Positions 1 through 12,121 are shown, numbered from the stretch's first letter. The stretch: 64,000 bases of DNA from Epiperipatus broadwayi (GCA_028023455.1 JAQFVV010006700.1:372001-436000); one strand, 5' to 3'. Numbers and translations are program-made. The notes: a model not told the origin generated them from the sequence alone.

Positions 1-3000
1 ATTTTATTAGTTCTTGATTGATTATTAATGAGCTTATCTTATACGAAAATCTTAATAGATTTTGTTCTATTATTAGTCAGAATGATTTGTCTTAATTACT
101 TTTAAACTTCTGTGAAGTGTAGATCCTAAATTTTATTAATTACTATAACTTAATAATATCTTTGGCTTGGATAACTGCCAATAATGGTCTTATATAGTTT
201 AATTGTTATAAGTCCATTTTTATAATCGATTGACTGGAGATTCAAGTAGATGAATAATATCAGAGATTGTAATTCAGTAAATATCCAATAGAAACCTACA
301 GTATATTATATATATGGTATGAGTCAGTATTTCCAAATGCAAGATTATCTAATAGGTTTATTGATAATGAATTCTTATAGAGTGTTTCATTTTAAAACAT
401 AACTTGAGCAATAATTGCATATCAATATAATGTAAAGTGAGAACAAAATATTAATATTACATTTAGCATTTTATGAAATTAGATATGAAACTGAGTAAGG
501 GTTTATTTTAATTAAACATTATAAATATTGTGTAGGTTTAGAAAATGTTCTCAAAATGTTACTATAATTATTTAGGAACTACTTTATTTAAATGGAATAT
601 CATTAAATTTTAACTAGATTTATATTACTATAACAATATTAGATTAGTAAAGTATGTCAGGACTTTATTGATTTGAATTTGGTTTCATCCAATAATAAAT
701 AAAATAGATATCTTAATCATACATCATTGTTTAGGGCAATGATATATGATTTCACTGCTTATTGCAGTTTACTTTGGAATAGTGAATAGATTTGGTGTTG
801 TCTGAAGTGTTGATTTCATTTGCTTTATTTTGTTTTAAGTACTATCTGAATAAATTAGGTTTTACTAAAAAAAATTTCATTAGTATTTTATTATTGTGTA
901 GTAGACAATCTAAATAATTATGTATTGGAAATATTATAATTGAACTAGATAATTTTACACAGGTTCTAACAGAGTTACTATTTGTTGATGTATGTTTTGA
1001 TCTGTTATAAATAATATAAATCTTTATGACCTTTTACTTCCATATAGGGTCAGTGATAAGTGATTGTCTCAAAAAAATCTATAGGTCAATTTTTATTTTG
1101 TGACAAATGTTGACTGAACAAATGTATAAAGTGGCAGTGAGATAGATAATCCATTATTATTGTGACAAAGTAGCTACCCGATACTAGCTGCTGATGATCA
1201 TGTACAAGTGGCAATTGTTAAAAAATGCCAAATCAACTATGGGGCTTTTATAAAATGGAATTCCACATTTAGGCTAGATTTATATCAGTATGAATAATGT
1301 CTCAATTCTGGGATATACTAAAGTTTTTATACTATCTTTCCATATTATAATCAGTATTCCATTACAATATGGCAACCAATAATTGGGTTATGTTTTATTC
1401 AGATTATATTGATCATTTTCCCAGCTTAATCATTTTTATCACATTACAATATATATATTAATTCTAATATTCTGACGGTTAAATGATGAGTTCATAATAT
1501 TATTTCCAGAAACTTCCATATAATAAAAACATAATAGCTAAATAGCTGACATTTCAGCACAATAACAAGTACTTTCCTCAGAGCTTCTTCTTTCTCAAAT
1601 TATAATAATATGTGTGGTGAGATTTAAATTTTTTTTTTGTTATTTTCTTCTTATTCTCACATTCTATTGGTTGAGAAGTTTTAAAAAATATGTTATTCTC
1701 CAATAGATTTTTCAAATATTATTAATTTTCTTTAATTCACACTTTTCATTTATGCTCTCGGGCCTTTTAAAAATCTCAGTAGCTCCCCTTAGCAATCTCT
1801 AGTCATATTGTTCAATTTTTGCCACAGTATGTGTTTAATTAAAATTGACATCATGGTTTGTTAATTTAATGTGTGAATAAATGGCTGGTGAATTAAATTT
1901 TTCTCTAACTGTCAGAATGTGTTCTTCCTTTTTTATGTTTATTCTATGATTGGTCTGTCCAATGTATATATATATTGTTGTGGTATAAATGAGAGTAATG
2001 GGAATAACATCATTTTATACCCAAATTGAGGTCCATCCTATCATGTAAAAAAAAAAAAATGAAATACAAGAAGTCTCTTTGATAGGTCTTATGAATTGAG
2101 GAAACAAAATTAATGGTATATGATTTCCAAGAAATAGAGGCTTTAAAATCTAATTAAAATTCAAAATATATAAATAAAATATATATATATATTGAAGCAA
2201 AGTAGACAAAAAATTTTATTTATATGTTCTGTTCTAAATCCCTAATTCATACCAATACAATTTAAATAGAATAAAATAATAAAGATTGCTAGCTCTTGTG
2301 TATGTCCTACAAATTAAAAGGTTAGCATTCAAATAATATCAACCAAATAAAATCAATGTATAATATTTATATTACTCACTAGTTGAAGCTTGTTTATCGT
2401 ATTTCTTTGAATATAAATTCTGGTTATTATACTTGAATTATTAAAGTAAATTTACAATAAATAACAATAATAGAGAAATAAAATTAAGTATAAACTATAA
2501 AAATGAAGTTAAATGTGTTGTAATTGTGTTGCATGTTTATACCAATAAGTGGTGAAATAAAATACTTATTAACAAAATCAAAGGAAAACATACATTTGAA
2601 TTAAACTTACACAATAAAATTTAATTTGTTATAATTTATTGACCTTAATGATTTTAAGAAAATCTAAACAAGTTGTCAGATAATGCCTTTTTAATTATTA
2701 TTGAGAAGTTCTAAATTATTGTAATTTTTCTGTGATTAAGGATATATATAAATAATAAACTTCAAATAAAATTAAATGACTTGTATGTAATGATAAAATA
2801 TTTGTTATTCAAAGTCCTATTGTGCTTTAGATTCCTTTCATGGAATTTAAATCCATTAAAATATCCAATGGATATAAAGTAGCAGTCAAACAACACAAAA
2901 ATAATGCTAGAACTTTATTCCATTGAATTGCCAAATATTAATTTTTAGCAGAGCATTTAGCCATATTAATCCCTTTTAAATGATTATTACTAAATCACAT

Positions 3001-3690
3001 ATTATTTTGTGTATTCCTAGAGTTTGAAATTTATAATATATATATTATACAGATATCCTATCGTACATACTGTAAATAATTTTGTTTAAAAAAAAAAAAA
3101 ATTATTAAAATAAATTATCAATCAGTTTGAAAATTCGAAATAAATTTAGAAAGGTTTAAAGAATTTTCATTTTAAAAAGGGCAAAGGAAATCTCCAAAAG
3201 TCTAAAGAGTTTTTTTTTATTAATTAAACAAAACGCAGAAAGCAAAAGTCAAAAGAATTCTTTTTATTATTGTTGTTAGTTTAAAGAAAATATTGTTCAT
3301 AAAAGTTATAAATAATTGATTAGAAAAAAAAAAGAAAGTTAAAGGTGACAGTTTAAAAATATAGAATGTTTATAGAGTTAAAAGCACTCTCTCTCATTCA
3401 AATTTTTAAAAAAAAGGTAATCATAAATTTAAACAATGAGTACTTTTAGAAATATATATTGCAAGAGTAAACAAAGAAATGACAAATGATAAATGCGTGT
3501 ATATGTGCGTGTTAAAATGATATTTAAAAACACATGAAAATAAATTCAGCAATAACTACTGATTGAAAATAACACGTTTGCAATGCTATTTAATTAAGAA
3601 AGAATCTATAAACAACAACGTAATTAAACTCTTATCAACTGAAATCGAAAGCAGTGGATAATGGATTTTTGCTGATGGCTATGAAAACAG
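1..3690. other. AT-rich non-coding DNA
   Basis: I see no gene, RNA or recognisable repeat here. All six frames are interrupted often. The stretch holds short A/T homopolymers, for example a run of A near 2046-2058 and another near 3089-3101, and short TA runs near 1966 and 2183. CpG is very rare, as in most of the window. Confidence 0.6.
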
Positions 3691-3699
3691 ACTACAAAA

Positions 3700-4110
3700 A
3701 ATGACAACAGGTCGTTACATAAATAGACCTAAATTTTCACATGCCAGTCAGTTTTGGATCAGTCATTTAGTCTGGTCAGTTCAATCGATGAGTTCAATTC
3801 GTCAATCAGTCATGCATTGTTAACAGCTTCATTGGAACATAGGATGAACTTCAAACCTTGTCCAAATACCAGTACTCTGCCTGAGATGAAATAATAGCTG
3901 CCCAATAAGTGAGAGCCACCAGAATGTCTATTGTCTTAATAATAGTGCCACAAAATAAATAACCATCCTCAACCTTAATAAAAGAAGTAACCAGGCTTGT
4001 CAATCAACAGAAATCCTCCGCAGCAGCATAAATCCAGCCGGCTGGTAATAAAACAAGTCAGAAACACACTGGAAACACAGGAAGCAAACAACCAAAATCT
4101 CCACGCTCCA
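3700..4110. other. G+C-elevated island, probable unidentified repeat fragment
   Basis: Base composition rises clearly above the flanks. Short CAGT-type words recur at 3745-3815 (CAGTCAGT, CAGTCATT, GGTCAGTTCA and similar). There is no open frame. Such an island is often an old mobile-element fragment such as an LTR, but I see no terminal repeat or target duplication, so the class is unknown. Confidence 0.25.
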
Positions 4111-4579
4111 AAAATCTAGATATTTAATAACTTTCTTATTTCCATTTATAATATCAGTATAGTCATTGCTGTCCATAAAGCCTCCAGAGTCAGTAATAAA
4201 TGAACTCTATAGCATACATAAAAGAACTATTGATGTGTGTGTTGATTTGAGTGCCTTATATTTAATATTTATCATATTATTTAATACTTTTGCCATTTAA
4301 TGTTGTTAGATTATATTTTCATGTGTATTTAAAATGTGTGTGCATGGTCATATATAAACACCATAAATGTTTGTGTTAATTAAAAATATCTAAAAGTAGT
4401 TTAAAACTTTAATAATTAGTGTTTAATTAAAATAAATTGTCTTTTAAACTTAATATCTGTCGGTCAATTCTTTTTACCATTAATTAAAACAATTTTGTTC
4501 TTGTATTACTTTGCTGAGCTAGTCATGGGATATTTTGAGCAGTGGATTATGGGCCTACTGTCCAAATACATTAGTTCTA

Positions 4580-4760
4580 GAAACTAGCTAATGCCCAGGG
4601 TTTACTCTGAAACAAATAAATTGCTTGGATAGTGGAGGTTTGAATCTAGCAGTCGGGGTGGGCCACGGTCTGGAAATGTGATTGGGTTATACCTCGGTCT
4701 GATCATGGATATTGTTGACAGCTCTGCTATCAATAATATTCTCCTCTTTGCTCGAAGGGC
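4580..4760 (+). repeat. Possible degenerate tRNA-derived SINE
   Basis: A box B-like word, GGTTTGAATCT, lies at 4637-4647. A weak box A-like word, TAGCTAATGCC, begins at 4585, so the spacing is plausible for an internal RNA polymerase III promoter. The G+C-rich stretch at 4651-4680 would be SINE body. The acceptor and anticodon stems cannot be drawn convincingly and no target duplication is visible. Confidence 0.3.
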
Positions 4761-4799
4761 CAATCCGTTCATGTAATAGTTATTATATAAAATCATAAT

Positions 4800-6610
4800 A
4801 ATAAGGGTTAAACCCAGTTAAAGCTACAAACAGAGTATTCCAAATCATCCTCCGAACAGATCCAGTTCAATATATAAAGTATCACTATCAATAAGTGTTA
4901 ACTTCCATGCGTGGTTTATCCAATATTTCTGTTATTATAATTTTCATTTTAAAGTATTTATTTTATTTCTTTAAAGATAATTAATTTGTAAGCACTGCAT
5001 GGTATAAATATGATATAGATTTAAAGTACAGATGTTATCAACATTTTATAATTTAAAATGATTCCAGTAGATGGTGTTGAAAACATAATAATATGATATA
5101 GAAGATCAAATCTTTTAAACATCTTAATAAAATACTTGTTTCATTTTAGTAAATTTTTATTATTCAGATCCTTGTTAAATTATTAATTTATTCATCAGCA
5201 CTTACATAAAATTTCAGGCATATTTACCTTAACTTTAAAGAAGCATTTTAGAAATTCCTTATAAAAACGTTTTAGAATACTATGGCAATCGTACTTCCAT
5301 TGTTATTTCAAAAGCTTCTAAATTTACATTTTGTTTGTTGTTCTGAAAGTAGATGTTGAAGCTTTTTTACTTAGTTATCCATCTTATATAGTTTTACAGT
5401 AAACATCTTTAAAAATATGTATATTGCAATTTTGTAAAAAAAAAATATTTTCCAAGAAAACAGTTTTCATTGAAGTAAGAAATACATATAGACAAATGAA
5501 AATAATAATAATGAGTTTTCAAGTGGATGCATGGCTATTTATATTATCTCCTCATTTGATGTAGCTAATATTCAAAATAATTATTATGCATATGATCAAA
5601 TTCATTTCTTTAATATTGTTGAGTTAACATTGAGTTACCTAAACAAGTCAGTGTTTTACACATTCTTAGACTATACAATAACAAACAAAATTATGATAAT
5701 GTGTTTTAAATGCCTTATCTTCAAATTAATTATGACAAATAATACATTTTAAACATGAAACATCATTCTTATTATATTTGTAACTTTTAAAGTCAATATA
5801 TGCATATATACTCACATACATAAGAATGTAATCTGCTATTTTGATTAAAATCTATTGTTGCTTAAATGTATAAATAAATATATTGTTGTTTTATTAAAAG
5901 CAAAATCATATATGCATCTTCCTTTTAAATTTATAAATAACTTTAATTTTGATGAATAAATGAAAACAAACTGCAAATTGTTTTATATTTTAAAATGTTT
6001 ATAGTAGACCAAAACCAGACAAAATATTCTAAATCTCATCAAAGACAATGCATTCATAAAAAAAGTTATTGATTTAAAATTAGATATGGTAAAATGAAAT
6101 TAAAGAAGACATCAATTTTCAATTTTAATAATTATTAACCCTATATAAAATAAATAAATGACCAAAAAATTTTTTTTATAAATAAACATATCAAATGCAA
6201 TAACTGATCAAATGATCCATAACATTGGATGCCAAAATTGCATTTGTATAAAATATAATCAACTATTATTAAATAAATGGCCCAACAATTTCAGAGGCCA
6301 AAATTGTAACAATATCAAGTTATATAAAATTAAATAAATGATTTTTTCAAGTCCCAATTGGGATGCAAAATTGTACCAGTATAAAGCAATCAACTATATA
6401 AATAGTTATGACAATAATATAAAGTGACTGCTTCTCTATTTTGACCATGTATGAGAACACCAAATTGTACTAACATAATATATTTAAGCTGTAATTATCT
6501 ATAGTAAGATCAACCCTTTCCTCTCCATGTATGTTTTATTAATCTAAGTGTCATCCATTGACATTACAAAAAAATTTCTCTAACTGAAACATGATCACTA
6601 TTAACCATTT
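4800..6610. other. AT-rich non-coding DNA
   Basis: No gene or repeat with clear boundaries is seen. The 73-codon open frame at 5531-5752 has no recognisable motif, and its length is expected by chance in a window of this size. Confidence 0.5.
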
Positions 6611-6619
6611 TTTACTGAA

Positions 6620-7370
6620 GTGGATGTTTGGTTGTTTTTTCTTTTTGCTATTGCAGCATTGATCTTTTTAATTTTTATTTTCAACTCTTCAGATATTGAA
6701 ATCTATTTTATAAATTCCACTACACATTCATAATTAACTTGAATTTCTAAATTTTTCATTTCTTCTATATTATGGAATTTATCATCTAGATTTTGCATTT
6801 CTTTAAAAATATTTTCATTTTTCAACAATATTTCATTCATATCTTTCAGCTTTTTATTAATGCTTTGTTGATCGTCTTCAATCTTTTCTTCATTCTATTG
6901 TATTTTTTCCAAACCCAGAAGCTTCATACTAAGCTTTATAGATTTTCTTTAAATTGTACTTTCTCTTAAGCATTCTATTTTTTTTTCTTGCTCTATTGTA
7001 TTTTACTTTATCTCTGCATATACTTCTTTTACTCTTTTCTCACTCTGTGATAAGTCCCCATCTAATTCTTTTATAGTCTCTTTTCTTCTGGTTCTTCCAG
7101 TGTATCCTATTTTATTTCTAAGTCTTTCTAACATTTTATTTTGATTTTCAAACATTATGGCATCCTTTTATTTTGATTTTTAAGTTTTTAATATTTTTGT
7201 TTTTTTATTTTCAAACATTTTCATCATGATTGTCATGATATTGTTGTTTCTTTCTCTGAGACTTCTGCTTGTCCTTTTTTTATTCTCATTGGGAATATTT
7301 TCTATTTTTTCTGAAACCTGCATGTTTGCTCTTGATCTTATAATCATAGAGCTGTTTATAATATTTATCT
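6620..7370 (-). pseudogene. Decayed Gag-like coiled-coil ORF
   Basis: Read on the minus strand from about 7370 down to 6650, one frame encodes long Glu/Lys/Asn-rich coiled-coil protein with only scattered stops and at least one frame change near 6900. Readable pieces include MIIRSRANMQVSEKIENI, then MFENQNKMLERLRNK, then KETIKELDGDLSQSEKRVKEV, then KKLKDMNEILLKNENIFKEM. The start (MIIRS, then an Asn-Glu-Asn-Lys patch, then a run of Met and Lys) parallels the start of the minus-strand remnant at 49.7 kb, so both are probably the N-terminal coiled coil of one LTR-retrotransposon Gag family. That link is by eye only. The Gag core seen at 48.6 kb is not found beside this copy, so it is truncated. 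A LINE ORF1 coiled coil is the alternative. Confidence 0.5.
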
Positions 7371-9885
7371 ACATTATTTCCTCATTAATAATATTATTTC
7401 ATTAATAACTATTTTCTATTTCACTTATTATTTATTTATTTAATTTGTATACTTGTTTGTCCTTCTACTCCATAATTCTATCTTTTATATTATCCTCCTG
7501 ATTATTTCTTTACCTATCATTGCTGTTTTGCAACTACCCCTATCTATATTTTTTTCACCAGTTGCGTACTTATGTGTACATCTAATTTTTAACTTTATTC
7601 ATACTTATATTTAACATTATTTAAAATCAACTATTATTCTGCCAAAATCAACCCTAGTTATTATTTTAACTCTGTTCTCATATTTTTCACCAAATTATTA
7701 TTCATTAATTTTTTTTTCAATATTAGATAGCCACATTGGGAGACAAATATAAAACTACAGGAAAAAGGAGTTTGAACCAGTTGTACATGGTCAGTCAAAT
7801 ATAACAATTTCATTTATATTCAAGATAACAAATGACAAGAGGAAAATGTAATTTAATACTATTTACTTTATAAAATTTTTCTAATATCAGACCAGGTACT
7901 AATTTTATGTTAATATCATAGACCACAGCTACATTTCAACTATTACCCACACTTATTTAACTAATAGACAAATCCTCCATGAACATATACATTTATGTTA
8001 GATTCATATCTAGGCATCATCTTGAATAACAGAAATAATCATGGAAGCAGTGTGAATTCCCTTCAGCATTACTGTTGCCTAACCATGATTAGCTCTGTTG
8101 AATAAGAATCCTATCTCATTGACTATCATAGTCTAATCCTGTCAAAATAAATGTTATATAAACAACCTATTTAATATATGGTGAAAGTGTTTGCTAATCT
8201 GAATTATGAGACATTAAGAGAAAAGAGATTGAACCAGATTATCAAATAACAAAAACAAACATTTTTTAGACAGTAATAAAATTCACTACTTTATTATAAC
8301 TCTCTACAAACTTTTTAAACATAAAGTTTGGTTAACCTATTTACTTATTAATATTAATAATAAAAATCAATAATTAAAAAAAAACCTATTACAACAACTA
8401 TTTGAACTTAAATTGCAAAACAGGCATGGAATTAAAATTCTTTTGTGATCACATCTTTGAATATCTTTTTAATTAGCTCAACATTTTTCAGTTGTCTTTT
8501 AGTTTGTTTGTTTTTTCATTTTGTTAAATTTGCAATCATATTGTTTATTCCTGGAGATTTAGTTTTCTTTTTACTATCTTTTATCTTGCCTCTTACTGAT
8601 GTAAATTTAGATCAGGATCCATCTGATAGCTATATCCCCACATGTATGACACTTTTCTCAATAAGAAAATGCTTCCATTTGATAGATTTTTGGAAAACAA
8701 AACATATAGCACAGAGAAAAAATATCTTTGCAATGGCAGATTAAATTAGGTCTTACATTTCAGATTCTTGGTGAATTCTCTCCAGATAACTAACTGTGAC
8801 TTCAACATAACATACACATGGGTGAGTTAACAATGCATCTCCAGTAAAATTTTGCAAGCCTATTGACTTTAATAAAACCATCATCAGCCAGCAGTCACAA
8901 CAAATGTATTTCAGAGTCTATAAATCTGAATGAAGGAAAACAGAAATAAAATATTTAATGATCTTTTTATGATAAAAACTTGACCATTGTCTAAGGTATA
9001 TCTGTGCCTACTTAACTTTTCTCATTTTTAAAATTTTCATTAGTTTAATCAAAGCATGTAAACTGCCTAATCTGATTAAATTTCAAATTTATAACCATAT
9101 AATCTGATTAGTTTTCTTTAAATAACTATTTTGTACAAAATTTTTGCTTACTGCTTTAATTCTTTTCAAATAATTGTAAACTATTTCATAAAAACTAACT
9201 AAACAAAAGTTAATTAAATTTTTTTAAAAAAAAAAAAGAATTATTTGACCCAAGAAAAAATATAACGAACCATTGTTTCAATTGCTTTTAAAAAAATATT
9301 TTCTCTTGGTTTTTTTTTTATCTTTATGAATAAAATCTTTCTTACTAAAAAAAAAAATAGTAGAGTTTAAATGTTTATCTCCTTAATTAAACTTGAAAAA
9401 AAATTTTTTTTCTCAACTTAGTTTGTCTAACCCTTCCCACCCACCCCCCCTTATTTTAAAATTGCCTCTTAAAAAATTATTAATTCTCTTTTTTGTTGTT
9501 GTTGTTTTTAAAAAGAAATTATTGTTTTAAATTAATTGCATTTAGACACTCATTTTATTTTATACATGTAGAGCATGCTATACAATACATAAAGGTGTTT
9601 TATGAGTGGATATTTAAAACTCAAGAAATAGCGTAATTAGATAAAATAAATGAGTTACCGGATTTATATGTACATATTTACAACTCAAGAAATAGCATAA
9701 TTAGATATAAAATAAATGATAAGCATTACCAGATTGGAAAGTGATAAATTAAAAAATAAAGAGCAATTATAATTAGTTATATTCTAGAACATTCCACATT
9801 CCGTGGAAATTTATAAAAACTCGAAGGTAAGGAAAATCAAGGTCTTTTTACATACTATACCGGTCAAGTTTGTATAGTCAGTTAA
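7371..9885. other. AT-rich non-coding DNA with a 99-codon chance ORF
   Basis: Nothing firmly assignable is present. The plus-strand open frame at 8445-8744 (99 codons) is hydrophobic at its start but resembles no family I know. Two diverged stretches, 7738-7800 and 8207-8250, share words such as GTTTGAACCAG and GATTGAACCAG and may be two scraps of one repeat. A pyrimidine-rich stretch with a C run lies at 9431-9455. Confidence 0.4.
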
Positions 9886-9889
9886 CAAG

Positions 9890-10118
9890 ACTGGAAGACT
9901 AAGTAAGTACCTTCAACCAGCCAATGCAGAGTTACCCCTGCTCCTAGGTTTAAACCCCTTCCTGAGTTTTCTAGCCTCAACCACATAACCAACATTCTTG
10001 ATGACACACAAATTAACCTTTTAGTATACCACAACTTAGATCAGGGATCGAACATGGGTTTCTATCTCATGGTTTTGCATGGCTCTCCACTTACAACTCA
10101 ACGCCACTCTTAGATTTA
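9890..10118 (-). repeat. tRNA-derived SINE, reverse strand, decayed
   Basis: On the minus strand a box A-like word (TGGCGTTGAGTTG, plus positions 10094-10106) is followed 39 bases later by a good box B (TGTTCGATCCC, plus positions 10044-10054). This is the layout of a tRNA-type RNA polymerase III promoter. The region between them cannot be folded into a clean anticodon arm. G+C is raised across 9930-10110. The left (3') boundary is a guess. No A-tail or target duplication was found. Confidence 0.45.
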
Positions 10119-10710
10119 ACTCCACTATTAATTCTCATAAGTTTATAAATATTGGTCTATATTAGGTTACATAACAATTATTACAGATATATATATAAAA
10201 TGATGTGTGCCTATAAAATTTGAGACAGGACAACTAGCAATTTACATTAAAGGTTATGATTTTATTTACATTAAATAATTTATGTGATTAACTATTAATA
10301 TTTGATGGCAGTGGTTTTTTGGTTATTATGTGGGTAAGAGTGGTGACAGTTACATATGTAGACAATGCCTTATTAAAGATTCAATGTTACAGTTTTCCAG
10401 TTCATTCTAACTAGATTTACTTGCATATATTTTTGAGTGACTTGTGAGTAGGTTTAAACCTAGGTGGCTGGAGATAACTAACTTGGGTTTAAGATAGCTA
10501 ATTAGGAATGTATTAGGATAGTTGTACCATCAGTAATCTCCGATACCAATGCATTATCACAAATTCTAGATCTGTTTATGTTCTGAGGCAGTGATTCTAA
10601 TTGGAATTGATGTACTAGGTTGCAGAGATGTATCTGCTTCTAACCATAGATACATCTAGTTCTGGAGAGAAATGATAGAGCCTAGAAAGTGCTAAAATCC
10701 AGGATTTGGG

Positions 10711-10723
10711 GTCATAGGAATTC
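10711..10723. repeat. 13-bp target-site duplication, left copy (ribozyme repeat copy 1)
   Basis: GTCATAGGAATTC occurs here and again, exactly, at 12109-12121, immediately outside both ends of the ribozyme-bearing repeat. This marks 10724-12108 as one inserted unit. Confidence 0.85.
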
Positions 10724-10875
10724 ACATGATCACCATCTCTATACTAGCACATAATTTGTTGTAAACAAAGGCAAAACTCCCCGTATAGTAGTGCCACCCT
10801 GTGCCAAACAGAGTAATAAATGGATGCCAGAAGGCTTGTGCATAAAATCCCTATCTAGTGCATACTCATCCAATA

Positions 10876-10917
10876 TCCCCAGACTAGTTTCTGGCTTGTG
10901 GCCATCATCAGTGAGGA
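10876..10917 (-). ncRNA. Type I hammerhead ribozyme, copy 1 unit 1 (intact core)
   Basis: Read on minus, the 42-nt core is helix I strand TCCTCA, then CTGATGA, then helix II (TGGC, loop CACAA, GCCA, four pairs), then GAAA, then CTAGTC with cleavage expected after its final C, then helix I strand TGGGGA, which pairs fully with TCCTCA (one G-U). Helix I continues past an internal loop through ATCCAA pairing with TTGGAT, giving an extended motif at about 10865-10931. All invariant core bases are present. Helix III is only ACTAGT, which is palindromic and too short to be stable alone. This is the known pattern of minimal-helix-III hammerheads that cleave best as dimers (family knowledge). Predicted cleavage lies between 10882 and 10881. 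Confidence 0.87.
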
Positions 10918-11332
10918 GCCTTGGATCTGAGAGCACTGCACCTAGATCTTAGGATCTAATGCAACCCTCCAGCAGCCACCTTTTAACTCTACTTTACTAC
11001 AAAACTATGAGAATGAAATTGAAAACATTGTTAATATCTGCAATCTAAGCTCAATAGCTTATATAGTCATATGGGTCTGACCTCAATTCAGCACCCATAC
11101 ATTTTGGTGTCTTTGGCTCTTAAACAACCATAGCCACCACTATCCTATTAGGCAGGATTGGTATTAAACCATCAAACATCACATGATCACTATCTCTATA
11201 CTAGCACATAATTTGTTGTAAACAAAGGCAAAACTCCCCATACAGTAGTGCCACCCTGTGCCAAACAGAGTAATCAATGGATGCCAGAAGGCTTGTGCAT
11301 AAAATCCCTATCTAGTGCATACTCATCCAATA

Positions 11333-11374
11333 TCCCCTGACTAGTTTCTGGCTTGTGGCCATCATCAGTGAGGA
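11333..11374 (-). ncRNA. Type I hammerhead ribozyme, copy 1 unit 2 (one helix I mismatch)
   Basis: This has the same 42-nt layout on minus with CTGATGA, four-pair helix II, GAAA and CTAGTC all intact. The base after the cleavage site is A instead of T, so the first helix I pair becomes A-A. The distal helix I strand also has one substitution (ATGCAA for ATCCAA). The cleavage site, after position 11339, is exactly 457 nt from that of unit 1. Minus-strand transcription across the array would therefore release a 457-nt monomer if both sites cut. Confidence 0.8.
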
Positions 11375-11957
11375 GCCTTGCATCTGAGAGCACTGCACCT
11401 AGATCTTAGGATCTAATGCAACCCTCCAGCAGCCACCTTTTAACTCTACTTTACTACAAAACTATGAGAATGAAATTGAAAACATTGTTAATATCTTCAA
11501 TCTAAGCTCAATAGCTTATATAGTCATATGGGTCTGAACTCAATTCAGCACTCATACATTTTGGTGTCTTTGGCTCTTAAACAACCATAGCCACCACTAT
11601 CCTATTAGGCAGGATTGGTATTAAACCATCAAACATCACATGATCACCATCTCTATACTAGCACATAATTTGTTGTAAACAAAGGCAAAACTCCCCATAT
11701 GGTTGTGCCACCCTGTGCCAATCATGCCTAATAGGATAGTGGTGGCTATGGTTGTTTAAGAGCCAAAGACACCAAAATATATGGGTGCTGAATTGAGTTC
11801 AGACCCATATGACTATATAAGCTATTGAGCTTAGATTGAAGATATTAACAATGTTTTCAATTTCATTCTCAATAGTTTTATAGTAAAGTAGAAGGGTGGC
11901 TTCTGGAGGGTTGCATTAGATCCTAAGATCTAGGTGCAGTGCTCTCAGATCCAAGGC

Positions 11958-11999
11958 TCCTCAATGATGATGGCCACAAGCCAGAATCTAGTCTGGGGA
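11958..11999 (+). ncRNA. Hammerhead ribozyme, inverted unit, core mutated
   Basis: This lies in the inverted part of copy 1. The first core base is changed (ATGATGA instead of CTGATGA), and GAAA reads GAAT, which removes the A that should pair next to the cleavage site. Helix II and helix I still pair. Both changes hit conserved positions, so this copy is probably inactive. Confidence 0.75.
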
Positions 12000-12108
12000 T
12001 ATTAGATGAGTAGGCACTAGATAGGGATTTTATGCACAAGCCTTCTGGCATCCATTGATTACTCTGTTTGGCACAGGGTGGCACTACTGTATGGGGAGTT
12101 TTACCTTT

Positions 12109-12121
12109 GTCATAGGAATTC
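12109..12121. repeat. 13-bp target-site duplication, right copy (ribozyme repeat copy 1)
   Basis: Exact repeat of GTCATAGGAATTC at 10711-10723. Confidence 0.85.

Larger units (their letters stand above)
10724..12108 (-). mobile_element. Hammerhead-bearing tandem/inverted retroelement, copy 1 (retrozyme-like)
   Basis: The insertion contains two full units in direct order with an exact 457-bp period: the word CACATGATCAC recurs at 10723, 11180 and 11637. A third unit is truncated at about 11717. An inverted partial unit follows at 11718-12108. Each unit carries a type I hammerhead ribozyme, which puts the RNA-sense strand on minus. A 13-bp direct repeat flanks the whole block. Known retrozymes and Penelope-type elements show the same combination of tandem ribozyme-bearing units, inverted 5' parts and target duplications of about a dozen bases. 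No protein is encoded, so mobilisation must use another element's reverse transcriptase (inferred). A foldback DNA transposon is less likely because the termini are not matching inverted repeats. Confidence 0.85.

Noticed and set aside
8445-8744. 99-codon plus frame, and an antisense CHTCGD piece resembling a zinc knuckle
   Set aside because: The plus frame has no family pattern. The antisense knuckle lacks its His and third Cys and is bounded by stops.
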